64,000 nt of DNA from Cohnella sp. SGD-V74 (lineage in GTDB: Bacteria; Bacillota; Bacilli; Paenibacillales; Paenibacillaceae), in NCBI RefSeq assembly GCF_003001675.1, contig NZ_PVYW01000016.1, positions 124,001-188,000 of the forward strand, given 5' to 3'. Positions 1 through 9,118 of this stretch are shown in pieces. The notes under the pieces are model-generated. The model worked only from the letters and a program-made list of their open reading frames with translations, did not search any database and was not told the origin of the DNA. Each line of letters begins with the position of its first letter. Positions within the stretch are counted from its first letter, which is position 1. A program made the translations under genes and the position numbers.

Positions 1-1293
1 TCCTACTCTTCTCCGAAATATATCGAATATTCCATGCGCATCGTCGAGCGGATGGCCGAGAGATACGGGCAGCATCCGAACGTCGTCGCCTGGCAGCTCG
101 ACAACGAATTCGGCGGGGAGACGAAGTTCGATTACGGGGAGTGCTCCCGCAGGGCGTTTCATCTCTATCTGGAACAAAAATACGGCACGATCGACGAGCT
201 TAACGAGCGATGGGGCACCGTATTCTGGTCGCAGACGTACCGCCGCTTCGAGCAAATTCCGCTTCCGGCGCCGATCGAGAGCGACGTGATGATGTGGCAG
301 CACCCGAGCCTGGAGCTGGAGTTCGCCCGCTTCTCGTCCGACGTCATCGTCCGTTACGCCAATAGGCAGACAGATGCTCTGCGCCGGCATATCGGAGACA
401 GGCCGATCACGACGAACGCGTTTATGTTCAAGTACGGCGACAGCGTCGACTGGATCCGTCTGTTCGAGAAGCTCGACGTAGTCGGCATGGACATCTACAG
501 CGATCGTCCCCATGAGATCGCGTTCTATTGCGACGCCAGCCGCGGTGTTCTCGCCAAGCCGTTCTGGATGATGGAGTACGGGGCGGGAACGTCCGAGCTG
601 GAGCGGGATATCGGCATCGTCCGGGAACGCGGCTGCGAGCATTTCTACTTGTTCAAAATGAAGCCGTTCCCCTGGGGGCAGGAGCAAGGCGCCGGAGGCG
701 ACGAGATGCTCACCTTGACCGGGGAGCCTTCGGCCAACTACGGCGTCGTTCAGCGCTATTCCCGGGAGGGCGCGGCTCTGCCGGCGAGCTCTGGGCAAGC
801 GCGCGTCGCGCTCTTCTATCATTTCGAGAGCTCGTGGAGCTATCGCATCTCCGTGGCGGATCGTCTGCCATATCCGGAAAAGATCGTCGATAACGTCTAC
901 CGTGCGCTGTACGAGAGCGGGGAACCGGTCGACGTGCTCTATACCCCTGGGCAGATCGCCGATCACGAAGCGCTCCTCGTCCCTTATCACGTGCTGTACG
1001 ATCCGGAGCTGGAGGAGCGTCTGATCGCCTACGTCAGAGCCGGAGGCAAGCTGATCGTCACGTCGGATCTGTTCCGCAAGAACGCGGACAACGTCTTCCT
1101 GACGGAAGTTCCCCGCCTGTTTGCGGAGCTGCTGGATTGGCAAGAAAACAACTTCGTTCAGGGCCGCGGCCATGCGGAGTTCGTCATTCGCTCGCATGGC
1201 GGAGAGCGCGGGGGACGCGCCTGGATCGTCGCGAGGGACGGCGGGCTTGAGGATTGGCGGATGCTGTTGAGCGAAGTTCTGGCGGTTGAATAG
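1..1293 (+). CDS. GH42 beta-galactosidase, 5'-truncated by window edge
   Basis: The reading frame is open from base 1, so the start lies outside the window; 430 residues are visible. It would hydrolyse terminal beta-galactosides, probably in the cytoplasm on imported oligosaccharides. The motif WQLDNEFGG carries the GH42 acid/base Glu (codon 106-108), and FWMMEYGAG carries the expected nucleophile Glu (codon 574-576). The C-terminal part (RVALFYHFESSWSY onward) matches the GH42 trimerisation domain. The next gene is a second, full-length GH42 that begins 15 bp downstream, so the two are probably cotranscribed. The C-terminal beta domain is shorter than in the second copy. The family call is firm; the substrate (galactoside versus related linkages) is not settled. 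Confidence 0.9.
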   Translation, partial: SYSSPKYIEYSMRIVERMAERYGQHPNVVAWQLDNEFGGETKFDYGECSRRAFHLYLEQKYGTIDELNERWGTVFWSQTYRRFEQIPLPAPIESDVMMWQHPSLELEFARFSSDVIVRYANRQTDALRRHIGDRPITTNAFMFKYGDSVDWIRLFEKLDVVGMDIYSDRPHEIAFYCDASRGVLAKPFWMMEYGAGTSELERDIGIVRERGCEHFYLFKMKPFPWGQEQGAGGDEMLTLTGEPSANYGVVQRYSREGAALPASSGQARVALFYHFESSWSYRISVADRLPYPEKIVDNVYRALYESGEPVDVLYTPGQIADHEALLVPYHVLYDPELEERLIAYVRAGGKLIVTSDLFRKNADNVFLTEVPRLFAELLDWQENNFVQGRGHAEFVIRSHGGERGGRAWIVARDGGLEDWRMLLSEVLAVE

Positions 1294-1308
1294 GAAGGAG
1301 AGAGACGC

Positions 1309-3321
1309 ATGCTGTTCGGAGCTTGTTATTATCCCGAGCATTGGCCCAGAGAGAGATGGGATGCCGACGCGAAAATGATGCGGGAAGCGAACTTCAACGT
1401 CGTTCGCATGGCGGAGTTCGCCTGGATCAAGATGGAGCCGGAGGAAGGGAGGTTCGATTTCGCCTGGCTGGACGACGCCGTTGCGCTGTTCGCGAGCCGC
1501 GGCATCCAGACGATACTGGGAACCCCTACGGCAGGGCCGCCCAAGTGGCTGCTGGACAAATACCCGGACATCTACCAACGGGATTTCCAGGGTCACGCGC
1601 TCGGCTTCGGCACGCGGCGCAGCTACTGCGCCAACAACCCGGTCTATCGCGAATATACGCGCCGCATCGTCGCGGAGATGGCCGGGCGCTACGCCTCCCG
1701 TCCGGAGGTGATCGGCTGGCAGATCGACAACGAGCTTGGCGCGATCGATACGGCGCGGTGCTATTGCGAGCACTGCCGGAAGGCGTTCATCGCGTGGCTG
1801 CAGGAGAAGTACGCTTCGCTCGGCCGTCTGAACGAAGAGTGGGGGACAATCTTCTCCAGCCAGCTCTATACCGATTGGGAGCAGCTGCATCTGCCGGCCT
1901 ACTCGGTCCATCAAGGGCATAATCCGGGCATGGCGCTTGACTTCAGGCGCTTCTCTTCGGATTCGTTCGTCGGCTATCAGAAGCTGCAGATCGACGTTCT
2001 GCGCGAGCATGGCGTCGACCGGCCGATCACCTCGAACCTGATGGGCAGCTTTAACGATCTCGACTATTACGATCTCGCCCAAGACATGGATCTCGTCTCG
2101 CTCGACATCTATCCGATCATGAAGAAGGTTCCGGAGGAGCGGCCGTTCCGAACCGGGCTGAATCACGACTCGATGCGCGGCTTGAAGGGCCGCAACTACT
2201 GGGTGCTGGAGCATCAGAGCGGCACTCCGTGCACCCACGCGTTCTCCCAGACGCCGAAGCCGGGGGAGCTGCGGCGCTGGACGTACCAATCGGTCGCGCG
2301 CGGAGCGGACGCGATCGTCTATTTCCGCTGGCGCACGCTCCCCTACGGGCTGGAGGAATTTTGGCACGGCATCCTGCAGCATCATGGCAAGCCCGGCAGG
2401 AAGTACGCGGAAGTCCGGCAAGTCGGAGCCGAGCTGGCGCGTCTGGCGGACAAGCTGCGGGGAACAACCGTCAAGGCGAAGGCTGCGATCGTCAAATGCT
2501 TCCACAACGAGTGGGCGTTCGAGCTGCAGCCCCACGCTCCCGGCTTCGTCTACAAGGATCATCTTGCCGACTACTATCGCTATTTCTTCGATCGCCATAT
2601 TCCCGTCGACATCGTCTCGCCGGATACGGACGATTTTTCCGGTTACGACCTGGTCGTTCTCCCGAACCTGATGATGGCCCGAGATTCCGTTATTCGGCGC
2701 ATTCACGAATACGTCCGCAAGGGCGGCACCGTCGTCATGGATTTCCGCGCCGGGGCCAAGGAGTGGAACAACCGGATGCGGGAGGAGCTGCTTCCCGGGC
2801 CTTATGCGGAGCTGCTGGGCATCGAGATTGACGACTACGGCATCATCGAAGAGGAGAACCCGAACGGCCTTGCCTGGAACGACGCGCCGCCTTCCGGCCG
2901 GGCCCGCACTTGGTACGAAGTCATCGAGCCGAAGGGAGCGGAGACGGTCGTCCGGTTTACAGACGATTATTTCGCCGGCGGCCCGGCCGTCACGCGTCAT
3001 CGTTACGGGGCGGGCAGCGCCTACTATATCGGCACGGAGCCCGATGCCGCGACGTTGAATGCGCTATTCGGCCGCATCGCCGGGGAGATCGGCCTAAGCC
3101 CCGCGCTGCCCGAACTGCCCCAAGGCGTCGAAGCGGTCGTCCGCTCCGGAGAAGCGGAAGACGGGCGCGTCAGGGAGTTCGTGTTCCTGATCAACCACCT
3201 GAACGGTCCGGTCTCGTTCCGGCTGTCCGGTCGACATGTCGATCTTCTGTCCGGAGAGGCGGTCGAAGGTGCGGCGAGTCTCGAGCCGAACGGAGTCATG
3301 GTACTGGAGAAGTTGGGTTAA
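1309..3321 (+). CDS. GH42 beta-galactosidase
   Basis: A 670-residue, full-length GH42 enzyme. The N-terminus GACYYPEHWP and the following MAEFAW are family hallmarks. The acid/base Glu is residue 142 in WQIDNELGA and the nucleophile Glu is residue 301 in WVLEHQSG. Cysteines in SYCANN and CYCEHC correspond to the zinc-binding cluster seen in many GH42 enzymes. There is no signal peptide, so it should act in the cytoplasm on beta-galactosides brought in by the adjacent transporter. The start has a good ribosome-binding site (GGAAGGAG) and lies 15 bp after the preceding GH42. Two non-identical GH42 copies in tandem suggest different linkage or chain-length preferences, which is inference. Confidence 0.95.
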   Translation: MLFGACYYPEHWPRERWDADAKMMREANFNVVRMAEFAWIKMEPEEGRFDFAWLDDAVALFASRGIQTILGTPTAGPPKWLLDKYPDIYQRDFQGHALGFGTRRSYCANNPVYREYTRRIVAEMAGRYASRPEVIGWQIDNELGAIDTARCYCEHCRKAFIAWLQEKYASLGRLNEEWGTIFSSQLYTDWEQLHLPAYSVHQGHNPGMALDFRRFSSDSFVGYQKLQIDVLREHGVDRPITSNLMGSFNDLDYYDLAQDMDLVSLDIYPIMKKVPEERPFRTGLNHDSMRGLKGRNYWVLEHQSGTPCTHAFSQTPKPGELRRWTYQSVARGADAIVYFRWRTLPYGLEEFWHGILQHHGKPGRKYAEVRQVGAELARLADKLRGTTVKAKAAIVKCFHNEWAFELQPHAPGFVYKDHLADYYRYFFDRHIPVDIVSPDTDDFSGYDLVVLPNLMMARDSVIRRIHEYVRKGGTVVMDFRAGAKEWNNRMREELLPGPYAELLGIEIDDYGIIEEENPNGLAWNDAPPSGRARTWYEVIEPKGAETVVRFTDDYFAGGPAVTRHRYGAGSAYYIGTEPDAATLNALFGRIAGEIGLSPALPELPQGVEAVVRSGEAEDGRVREFVFLINHLNGPVSFRLSGRHVDLLSGEAVEGAASLEPNGVMVLEKLG

Positions 3322-3493
3322 GGCCGGAAGGCCGGCGCCGCAGAGCAGCATCAACAGCACCTTTTTCTAAGGTGACGAGGTGGAGTTTGTCGGGTGGCCG
3401 GTCTCCGTCTGGCCTACCATAATGGAAGTATAGCCGGACGCGCAAAACTCGGAATTTAAGAACCTGCACTAACAGAAAGGTGTGTACCGCATC

Positions 3494-4450
3494 ATGGCAG
3501 AGACCGTACTCGGGAGAGAAACTGTACCCGTGAAGCGAAGAGGAAAGTTCTTCGGCAAGCTGGCCAAGCAATGGCAGCTCGCGCTCATGTCCGTGCCGTT
3601 CGTGCTGATCGGCATGCTGTTCTCGTACGGTCCGCTCTGGGGATGGATTATGGCGTTCCAGGACTACTCGATCGCCAAGGGAGTGACGGGAAGTCCGTTC
3701 GTCGGCTTCGACAACTTCGCCCGGATCTTCGAGGACGATCAGTTTTTCCGCGTGTTGCGCAATACGCTTGCCATGAGCTTGATGAACATGGCGACGGGGT
3801 TCGTCGGAGCGATCGTGCTCGCGCTGCTGCTGAACGAAGTGAGGAAGACGTTGTTCAAACGCGCGATTCAGACGATCACCTACATTCCCCACTTCGTATC
3901 CTGGGTCGTCATCGCGAACATCTTCTCGTTTCTGCTGTCTCCGGACGGGGGCATCGTGAACGTTGTGCTGATGAAGCTGAATCTGATCAGCGAACCGATC
4001 TACTTCCAAGGGAAGCCGGAATGGTTCTGGTACATTCAGACGCTCGCGAATCTCTGGAAGGAGATCGGATGGAGCACCATCATCTACTTGGCTGTACTCG
4101 TGGGACTCAATCCGGAGCACTACGAGGCGGCAGAGGTAGACGGGGCGAGCCGATTTCAGAAAATGTGGCATATCTCCGTCCCCGGCTTGATGCCGACCGC
4201 GATTTTGCTGCTGACGATGTCGATCGGCTGGCTGATCAACAGCGGCTTCGAATCCCAGTTCGTGCTCGGCAACGACGTCGTCGTGGAATACTCGGACGTC
4301 ATCGACTTGTACGCGCTGCGGTATTCCATCCAATTAAGCGATTACGCCTACGGCATGGCCATCAACATGTTCAAGACGGTCGTCAGCATCGTTCTCGTGC
4401 TTGGGGTTACGTTCCTGGCCAAGAAAACGAATCAAAGCCGGCTGTTCTAA
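3494..4450 (+). CDS. Sugar ABC transporter permease, LplB type
   Basis: Integral membrane permease of 318 residues with about six hydrophobic segments. The EAA loop EAAEVDGASRFQKMW, the contact site for the ATPase, follows segment four. The sequence resembles LplB/YtcP-type permeases of carbohydrate transporters. I chose ATG 3494; a GTG at 3482 is in frame but abuts AGAAAGG, which is better spaced for the ATG. It forms a transporter with the next permease and the binding protein at 5461. No ATPase gene is adjacent, as is usual for MsmX-dependent systems. It follows the GH42 genes after a 172-bp gap, so a galactoside or galactan fragment is a reasonable substrate guess. Confidence 0.92.
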   Translation: MAETVLGRETVPVKRRGKFFGKLAKQWQLALMSVPFVLIGMLFSYGPLWGWIMAFQDYSIAKGVTGSPFVGFDNFARIFEDDQFFRVLRNTLAMSLMNMATGFVGAIVLALLLNEVRKTLFKRAIQTITYIPHFVSWVVIANIFSFLLSPDGGIVNVVLMKLNLISEPIYFQGKPEWFWYIQTLANLWKEIGWSTIIYLAVLVGLNPEHYEAAEVDGASRFQKMWHISVPGLMPTAILLLTMSIGWLINSGFESQFVLGNDVVVEYSDVIDLYALRYSIQLSDYAYGMAINMFKTVVSIVLVLGVTFLAKKTNQSRLF

Positions 4451-4485
4451 CGAATATCGGGCCATAGGGCGGAAAGGAACCGAAG

Positions 4486-5373
4486 ATGAGAACGACAACC
4501 TGGAAAGACCGCTTGTTCAGTACCTTCAACTATACGTTACTGTCCTTGCTCGGGTTCGCGACGCTGTACCCGTTCGTTAATCTGATGGCCATCTCGTTGA
4601 ACGACGCGCTGGATTCGCTCAGGGGGGGGATCTACTTCTGGCCGCGAAAATTTACGCTGCTGAACTACGAGATTATTTTCGAGCAGGACAGTCTGCTGAG
4701 GGCGGCGATCATGTCCGTCGTCAGAACGGCGGTCGGAACCGTGCTCGGCGTCGCCGTCACGATTATGATCGCTTTCGCCTTGAGCCGCAGAGAGTTTCTG
4801 CTGCGTAAGCCGCTGAACGTCATTCTCGTGTTCACGCTGTTCGTCAACGCAGGGCTGCTGCCCGCGTACCTGCTGAACGTCAACCTGAACCTGATGAACA
4901 GCTTTGCGGTTTACATTTTGCCGATGCTCGTCAGCGCGTACAACGTCATCATCGTTCGAAGCTACTTCGAGCAGCTGCCGGAAGGTCTGACCGAATCGGC
5001 GAAAATCGACGGAGCGACCGACTTCCAGGTGCTGCTGCGGATCGTCGCGCCGGTCAGCCTGCCGGTGCTCGCCACGGTGACGCTGTTCGTCGCCGTCGTC
5101 CACTGGAATTCCTGGTACGACAACTATTTGTACACGAGCGGGACCCCCAGCCTTAACCTGCTGCAATTCGAGCTGATGAAAATATTGATCAATACGGTGA
5201 ACGAGGTAGCCAACTCGAGCGGTTCCTCCTCGAACAGCAACGCGCTTAACACGAATCCGGACGCGATCCGCGCCGCCATGACGATCATCGTCACGCTGCC
5301 GATTCTGTTCGTCTATCCGTTCCTGCAAAAATATTTCGTCAAAGGCATCATGGTCGCTTCGATGAAAGAGTAG
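4486..5373 (+). CDS. Carbohydrate ABC transporter permease, LplC/YtcP type
   Basis: Second permease of the heterodimeric membrane channel, 295 residues with six hydrophobic segments. The EAA loop reads TESAKIDGATDFQVLLR. It starts 35 bp after the first permease with the ribosome-binding site GGAAAGGA. The long loop near the C-terminus, rich in Ser and Asn (about residues 242-260), is typical of the LplC/YtcP subfamily. With the partner permease and the lipoprotein at 5461 it makes a CUT1-like importer lacking its own ATPase. Confidence 0.92.
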   Translation: MRTTTWKDRLFSTFNYTLLSLLGFATLYPFVNLMAISLNDALDSLRGGIYFWPRKFTLLNYEIIFEQDSLLRAAIMSVVRTAVGTVLGVAVTIMIAFALSRREFLLRKPLNVILVFTLFVNAGLLPAYLLNVNLNLMNSFAVYILPMLVSAYNVIIVRSYFEQLPEGLTESAKIDGATDFQVLLRIVAPVSLPVLATVTLFVAVVHWNSWYDNYLYTSGTPSLNLLQFELMKILINTVNEVANSSGSSSNSNALNTNPDAIRAAMTIIVTLPILFVYPFLQKYFVKGIMVASMKE

Positions 5374-5404
5374 GACGAATCGGAAACTTTTTGCACCGGT
5401 ATCA

Positions 5405-5432
5405 ATCGGAACTCGCGTTCCGATGATATAAT
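5405..5432 (+). promoter_or_regulatory. Hairpin followed by -10-like TATAAT upstream of binding-protein gene
   Basis: A perfect 8-bp inverted repeat (ATCGGAAC at 5405-5412, GTTCCGAT at 5417-5424, loop TCGC) is followed two bases later by TATAAT (5427-5432). No good -35 lies 16-18 bp upstream, because the hairpin occupies that position. It could be an operator over an internal promoter, or an mRNA-processing hairpin between permease and binding protein. Confidence 0.4.
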
Positions 5433-5460
5433 AACTTTACTGAATGAGAGGGAGTCCAGA

Positions 5461-7188
5461 ATGAGCATTCGCAAATTCAAGCAAGGTTGGATTGCAAGCT
5501 TGGCTTTGATCATGATCGCAGTCTTGTTCGTCGGATGCAGCAACAACGAAGGAAACGGAACTCCGGAGGCTTCTGCCCCGCCTTCGGCGTCTGCCTCTGA
5601 AAGCGCCTCCGCGCCGGAAGCTTCCGCGCCGGATCTGTCCCCGATCGAATTTTCGATCAACACGAGCGATGACAAGCTGAAGTGGGATACGCCAATTAAT
5701 AAAGTCATTACGGAGAAAACCGGAGTGTCGCTGAAATACGATCTGACGGTGGGCGACCAGTTCCAGAGATGGGATCTGTGGCTGGCCAGCAAAGATTATC
5801 CGGACATCGTCGTGCTCGACGCGAAGTATACGCTGCGCTACAAAGAAGCCGGCGCGATCGTTCCGCTTAACGATCTCATCGATCAGTACGGTCCGAACAT
5901 TAAAGAGAAATACGGCGAATACTACAATCTGCTGAAGGACGAGAACGGAGACATCTATTCTCTCTATTCCGTCCAGAAGAGCAAAGAAGCTTCCCCGGAT
6001 ACGATGGCCAATTTCATCGTGCAGTACGACGTGCTGAAGGAGGCCGGCTATCCGGAAATCAAGACGTTGGACCAACTGTACGAAGTCATTAAAGCGTACA
6101 AGGACAAGCATCCGCAGATCGACGGCAAGGATACGATCGGATTCGGCGCCTACATGGCCGGCTGGACGATGAAGCATGCGTTCAACAATCCCATCATTTT
6201 CGGCAACGGCTGGGCCGACCACGGCAACTTCCAAATCTCGGACGCTGACGACGTGACTTACAATCCGATCTCCGAGCAGACGAAAACGTATTATCAATTC
6301 CTGAACCGTTTGCTGAACGAGGGGCTGTTCGATAAAGAAGCGTTCTCGATGGACGAGAAGGCGTTCCAGGCGAAAGTTGCCCAAGGCCGCGTTCTCGCCG
6401 CTTACGCGCCGGGCTGGCTCGTAGGGGATTCGGAGAAGGCGCTGCGGGCGGCCGGCATGCCGGAACGCGCGTACGCTCATATCCCGATCTACTTCGACGC
6501 GAACGTCGTCGACCATTCCAACGCGACGACGCCGACGAGCGCCGGCAACTATCAATGGAACATTTCCAGCAAAGCCAAAAATCCGGAAAGAATTATCCAG
6601 TTCATCGACTACCTGTTCTCCGACGAGGCGCAAGTGCTGACCCAGTGGGGAATCGAAGGCGAGGATTATACGATCGAAGGCGGCAACCGGACGATCAATC
6701 CCGATCTCGTGGCCAAGCGCATGACGGACATCAACATTGACTACGACCGCGGCTTCAAGAGCGTCGGCACAGGCAATACGTACTGGTTCGGCATCGGCAA
6801 CGGAGCCAAGCTGGCGGACGGCGACTACGCGACTCCGCTCACGAAGGACGTCATCAGCAGCGGATACGACGACATGACCAAAGAGGTGCTGGCGAAATAC
6901 GGCAAGCAAGTATGGGCGGATTTCCTCGCTCCGGTCGAGTATATTCCGGGTTTCCTGTGGCAGCTCACGCCTCCCGAAGAGACAAAGGCCGAAGAGCAGA
7001 AGATCGACGATACTTGGAGGAAGAACATTCCGAAGGTGATTATGGCCAAGGATGCCGACGGCTTCGAGAAAGCATGGAATACGATGAAGAGCGAGATCGA
7101 GAAGGCGGGCGTGGAGAAGGTCAACGCTGCTTACACGTCGCTGTGGAAAAACTTCTCCGACAATTACGACAAGATGTTGGGACAATAA
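5461..7188 (+). CDS. Extracellular sugar-binding lipoprotein (LplA type)
   Basis: A 575-residue solute-binding protein. The signal peptide ends in the lipobox LFVGC with Cys26 as the predicted lipidation site, followed by a Ser/Ala/Pro-rich linker to about residue 60. The size (over 500 residues) and the gene order permease-permease-binding protein match the LplA/YtcQ group. It should capture an oligosaccharide at the membrane face and deliver it to the permeases at 3494 and 4486. The start ATG has the site GAGAGGGAG eight bases upstream. A strong hairpin (7229-7260) separates it from the downstream kinase gene, which may let it be made in excess. Confidence 0.93.
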   Translation: MSIRKFKQGWIASLALIMIAVLFVGCSNNEGNGTPEASAPPSASASESASAPEASAPDLSPIEFSINTSDDKLKWDTPINKVITEKTGVSLKYDLTVGDQFQRWDLWLASKDYPDIVVLDAKYTLRYKEAGAIVPLNDLIDQYGPNIKEKYGEYYNLLKDENGDIYSLYSVQKSKEASPDTMANFIVQYDVLKEAGYPEIKTLDQLYEVIKAYKDKHPQIDGKDTIGFGAYMAGWTMKHAFNNPIIFGNGWADHGNFQISDADDVTYNPISEQTKTYYQFLNRLLNEGLFDKEAFSMDEKAFQAKVAQGRVLAAYAPGWLVGDSEKALRAAGMPERAYAHIPIYFDANVVDHSNATTPTSAGNYQWNISSKAKNPERIIQFIDYLFSDEAQVLTQWGIEGEDYTIEGGNRTINPDLVAKRMTDINIDYDRGFKSVGTGNTYWFGIGNGAKLADGDYATPLTKDVISSGYDDMTKEVLAKYGKQVWADFLAPVEYIPGFLWQLTPPEETKAEEQKIDDTWRKNIPKVIMAKDADGFEKAWNTMKSEIEKAGVEKVNAAYTSLWKNFSDNYDKMLGQ

Positions 7189-7228
7189 AGCCGGCTTGCC
7201 GGCAAACGAATAACGAACCTTGTTGCCC

Positions 7229-7260
7229 TACTCCATGCCTGAGCGATCAGGCACGGAGTA
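7229..7260 (+). promoter_or_regulatory. Intercistronic hairpin after binding-protein gene
   Basis: TACTCCATGCCTGA (7229-7242) pairs with TCAGGCACGGAGTA (7247-7260) over 14 bp with one A-C mismatch and loop GCGA. No T-run follows, so it is more likely an mRNA-stabilising or partial-termination element than a simple terminator. It is positioned to separate the abundant binding-protein message from that of the kinase. Confidence 0.55.
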
Positions 7261-7318
7261 TTGGCGTATTCGGGCAAGCTCGGCAAGGCGACTACGATAA
7301 TGACGGCGGGGTATGGTC

Positions 7319-9118
7319 ATGAAGATCCGAACGAAGCTCATCCTGGCGAATTTGTTCATCGTGCTGTTTCTGCTCGGGTCGCTGACCTACGTGTTCATGA
7401 AGAGAAGCACCGACATCGTCTTCGAGGCGATAACGGAGAACAACCGACTTTCTCTCTCGCAGGTGAGCTCCAATCTGGACAACAAGCTGACCTCGTACGA
7501 GGAAATCGCCAATACGCTTTTTTTAAATCGTTCCCTGGACGAGATTACGGAGAAGAGATTCGATGATCCGCTCGCAGCTTACGAGGAATATTTCGACTAC
7601 TATCAGCCCTTCGTGTCTGCGGTGCAGACGACGAAGGACATTCATTATTTTTATTTGTACAGCGACAATCCGACGTTCTTGTTTTCCAACGTCTTTCTGA
7701 TTACGGACGAAATCCGCCAATCGGGCTGGTACCAAGAAGCCTACGGCAGCCAGATCGGCGGCTACTGGACAGAGCCCTACTTGTCCCGAGTCGACAACCA
7801 GATGCTCTTCAGCTACAAGAAGAGGCTGAACAACTTCGTGGCCGAGTCTCCCAAAGTCGTCTCGATCGAGATCAAGCAGAAGGTGCTGTACGATCTGGTC
7901 AGCGAGGAGAGCAAGAGTCGCCGGTACTTGTTCACGCTCGCCGACGGGGACGTGCTTGTCGATACCGACAAGGCGAACGCGGCAGGCAATCTGCGAGATT
8001 TGCCGTTCGGAGACAGGGTGCTTCGGGAGGAGAGCGGCAGCTTCATCCATCATGACGAGAGCAGCGGGGAATCGTTCCAAATTTTGTTCAAGACGCTCGA
8101 TTCGCACAACTCGGTCAGAGGCATGAAGGTCGTATCCTACACTCCGATTGACGATCTGATGCCGAAGGTCGAGCAGTTGCAGACGCTGGCCGTCGTCCTG
8201 TTCGTATTGGCGTTCGCGATCTCCGGGCTGCTCATCTTCACGATCACCGTAGGCATGACAAGGAGGCTGTCGGAATTGTCCGCGAAGATGAAACGGGTTC
8301 ACAAGGACAATTTTCAGAGCTTCGTCGTTGTAAAAGGCAAGGACGAGGTTGCCCAGCTCGGAGAGATGTTTAATGTGATGGTGCGGCGTTTGGGCCAACT
8401 GATCAGCGAAGTGTATCAATCCGAGATCGACCGCCGCGAGCAGGCTTATCGGACGAAGGAAGTGGAGCTGTACGCCCTTCAGACGCAGATCAATCCGCAT
8501 TTCCTGTTCAACGTGCTGAACATGATCCGCGGCAAGCTGCTCGTCGCCGGAGAGCGGGAGACGGCGAAGGTGGTCGGCTTGCTCGCCAAGTCGTTCCGGA
8601 CGATGCTGAGAAGCGGCGGGCAGATGATCCGGCTCAACGAGGAGATCGAATTCGTCGACAATTATTTGCAGATCCAGCAGTACCGGTTCGGACACAAATT
8701 CACGTACGAGATCGACCTGCCGCCGCAGAGCTTGGACGTGTTCATTCCGAAGCTGCTGATCCAGCCGCTCGTGGAAAACGCGATTTCCCATGCGATCGAG
8801 CTGAATCCGGACCCGTCGCGAATATGGATTGCGGGGGAGCTGTTGCCGGAAAAGCTCGTGCTGACCGTCGGCGACGACGGATTGGGCATGTCCGCGGACA
8901 GATTGTCCGAAGTCGAGAGGCGGATGAGCGAGGATACGCTGTCCGCGGACGCGAACATCGGGCTGCGCAACGTGAATGCGAGGCTCAGAAATCTGTATGG
9001 AGAAACGTTCGGCCTGCGAATCGACAGCGCCGAAGGGCAAGGGACGACGGTGACGATAAGAATTCCCTTGGGACAGCGCGATGCTAACGAGGACAACGGA
9101 GGGGATGGCGATGTATAA
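7319..9118 (+). CDS. YesM-type membrane sensor histidine kinase
   Basis: A 599-residue kinase. A transmembrane segment at about residues 4-24 is followed by a roughly 260-residue extracellular sensor region, a second membrane segment at about 289-311, and a HAMP linker. The His_kinase domain has the phosphoacceptor His394 in INPHFLFN. The ATPase domain has N-box PLVENAISHA and G-box GDDGLGM. I chose ATG 7319 over ATG 7313 because the site GGCGGGG then has normal spacing. It probably senses an extracellular sugar or a binding-protein complex and phosphorylates the regulator encoded next, whose start overlaps its stop codon (ATGTATAA). Confidence 0.93.
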   Translation: MKIRTKLILANLFIVLFLLGSLTYVFMKRSTDIVFEAITENNRLSLSQVSSNLDNKLTSYEEIANTLFLNRSLDEITEKRFDDPLAAYEEYFDYYQPFVSAVQTTKDIHYFYLYSDNPTFLFSNVFLITDEIRQSGWYQEAYGSQIGGYWTEPYLSRVDNQMLFSYKKRLNNFVAESPKVVSIEIKQKVLYDLVSEESKSRRYLFTLADGDVLVDTDKANAAGNLRDLPFGDRVLREESGSFIHHDESSGESFQILFKTLDSHNSVRGMKVVSYTPIDDLMPKVEQLQTLAVVLFVLAFAISGLLIFTITVGMTRRLSELSAKMKRVHKDNFQSFVVVKGKDEVAQLGEMFNVMVRRLGQLISEVYQSEIDRREQAYRTKEVELYALQTQINPHFLFNVLNMIRGKLLVAGERETAKVVGLLAKSFRTMLRSGGQMIRLNEEIEFVDNYLQIQQYRFGHKFTYEIDLPPQSLDVFIPKLLIQPLVENAISHAIELNPDPSRIWIAGELLPEKLVLTVGDDGLGMSADRLSEVERRMSEDTLSADANIGLRNVNARLRNLYGETFGLRIDSAEGQGTTVTIRIPLGQRDANEDNGGDGDV

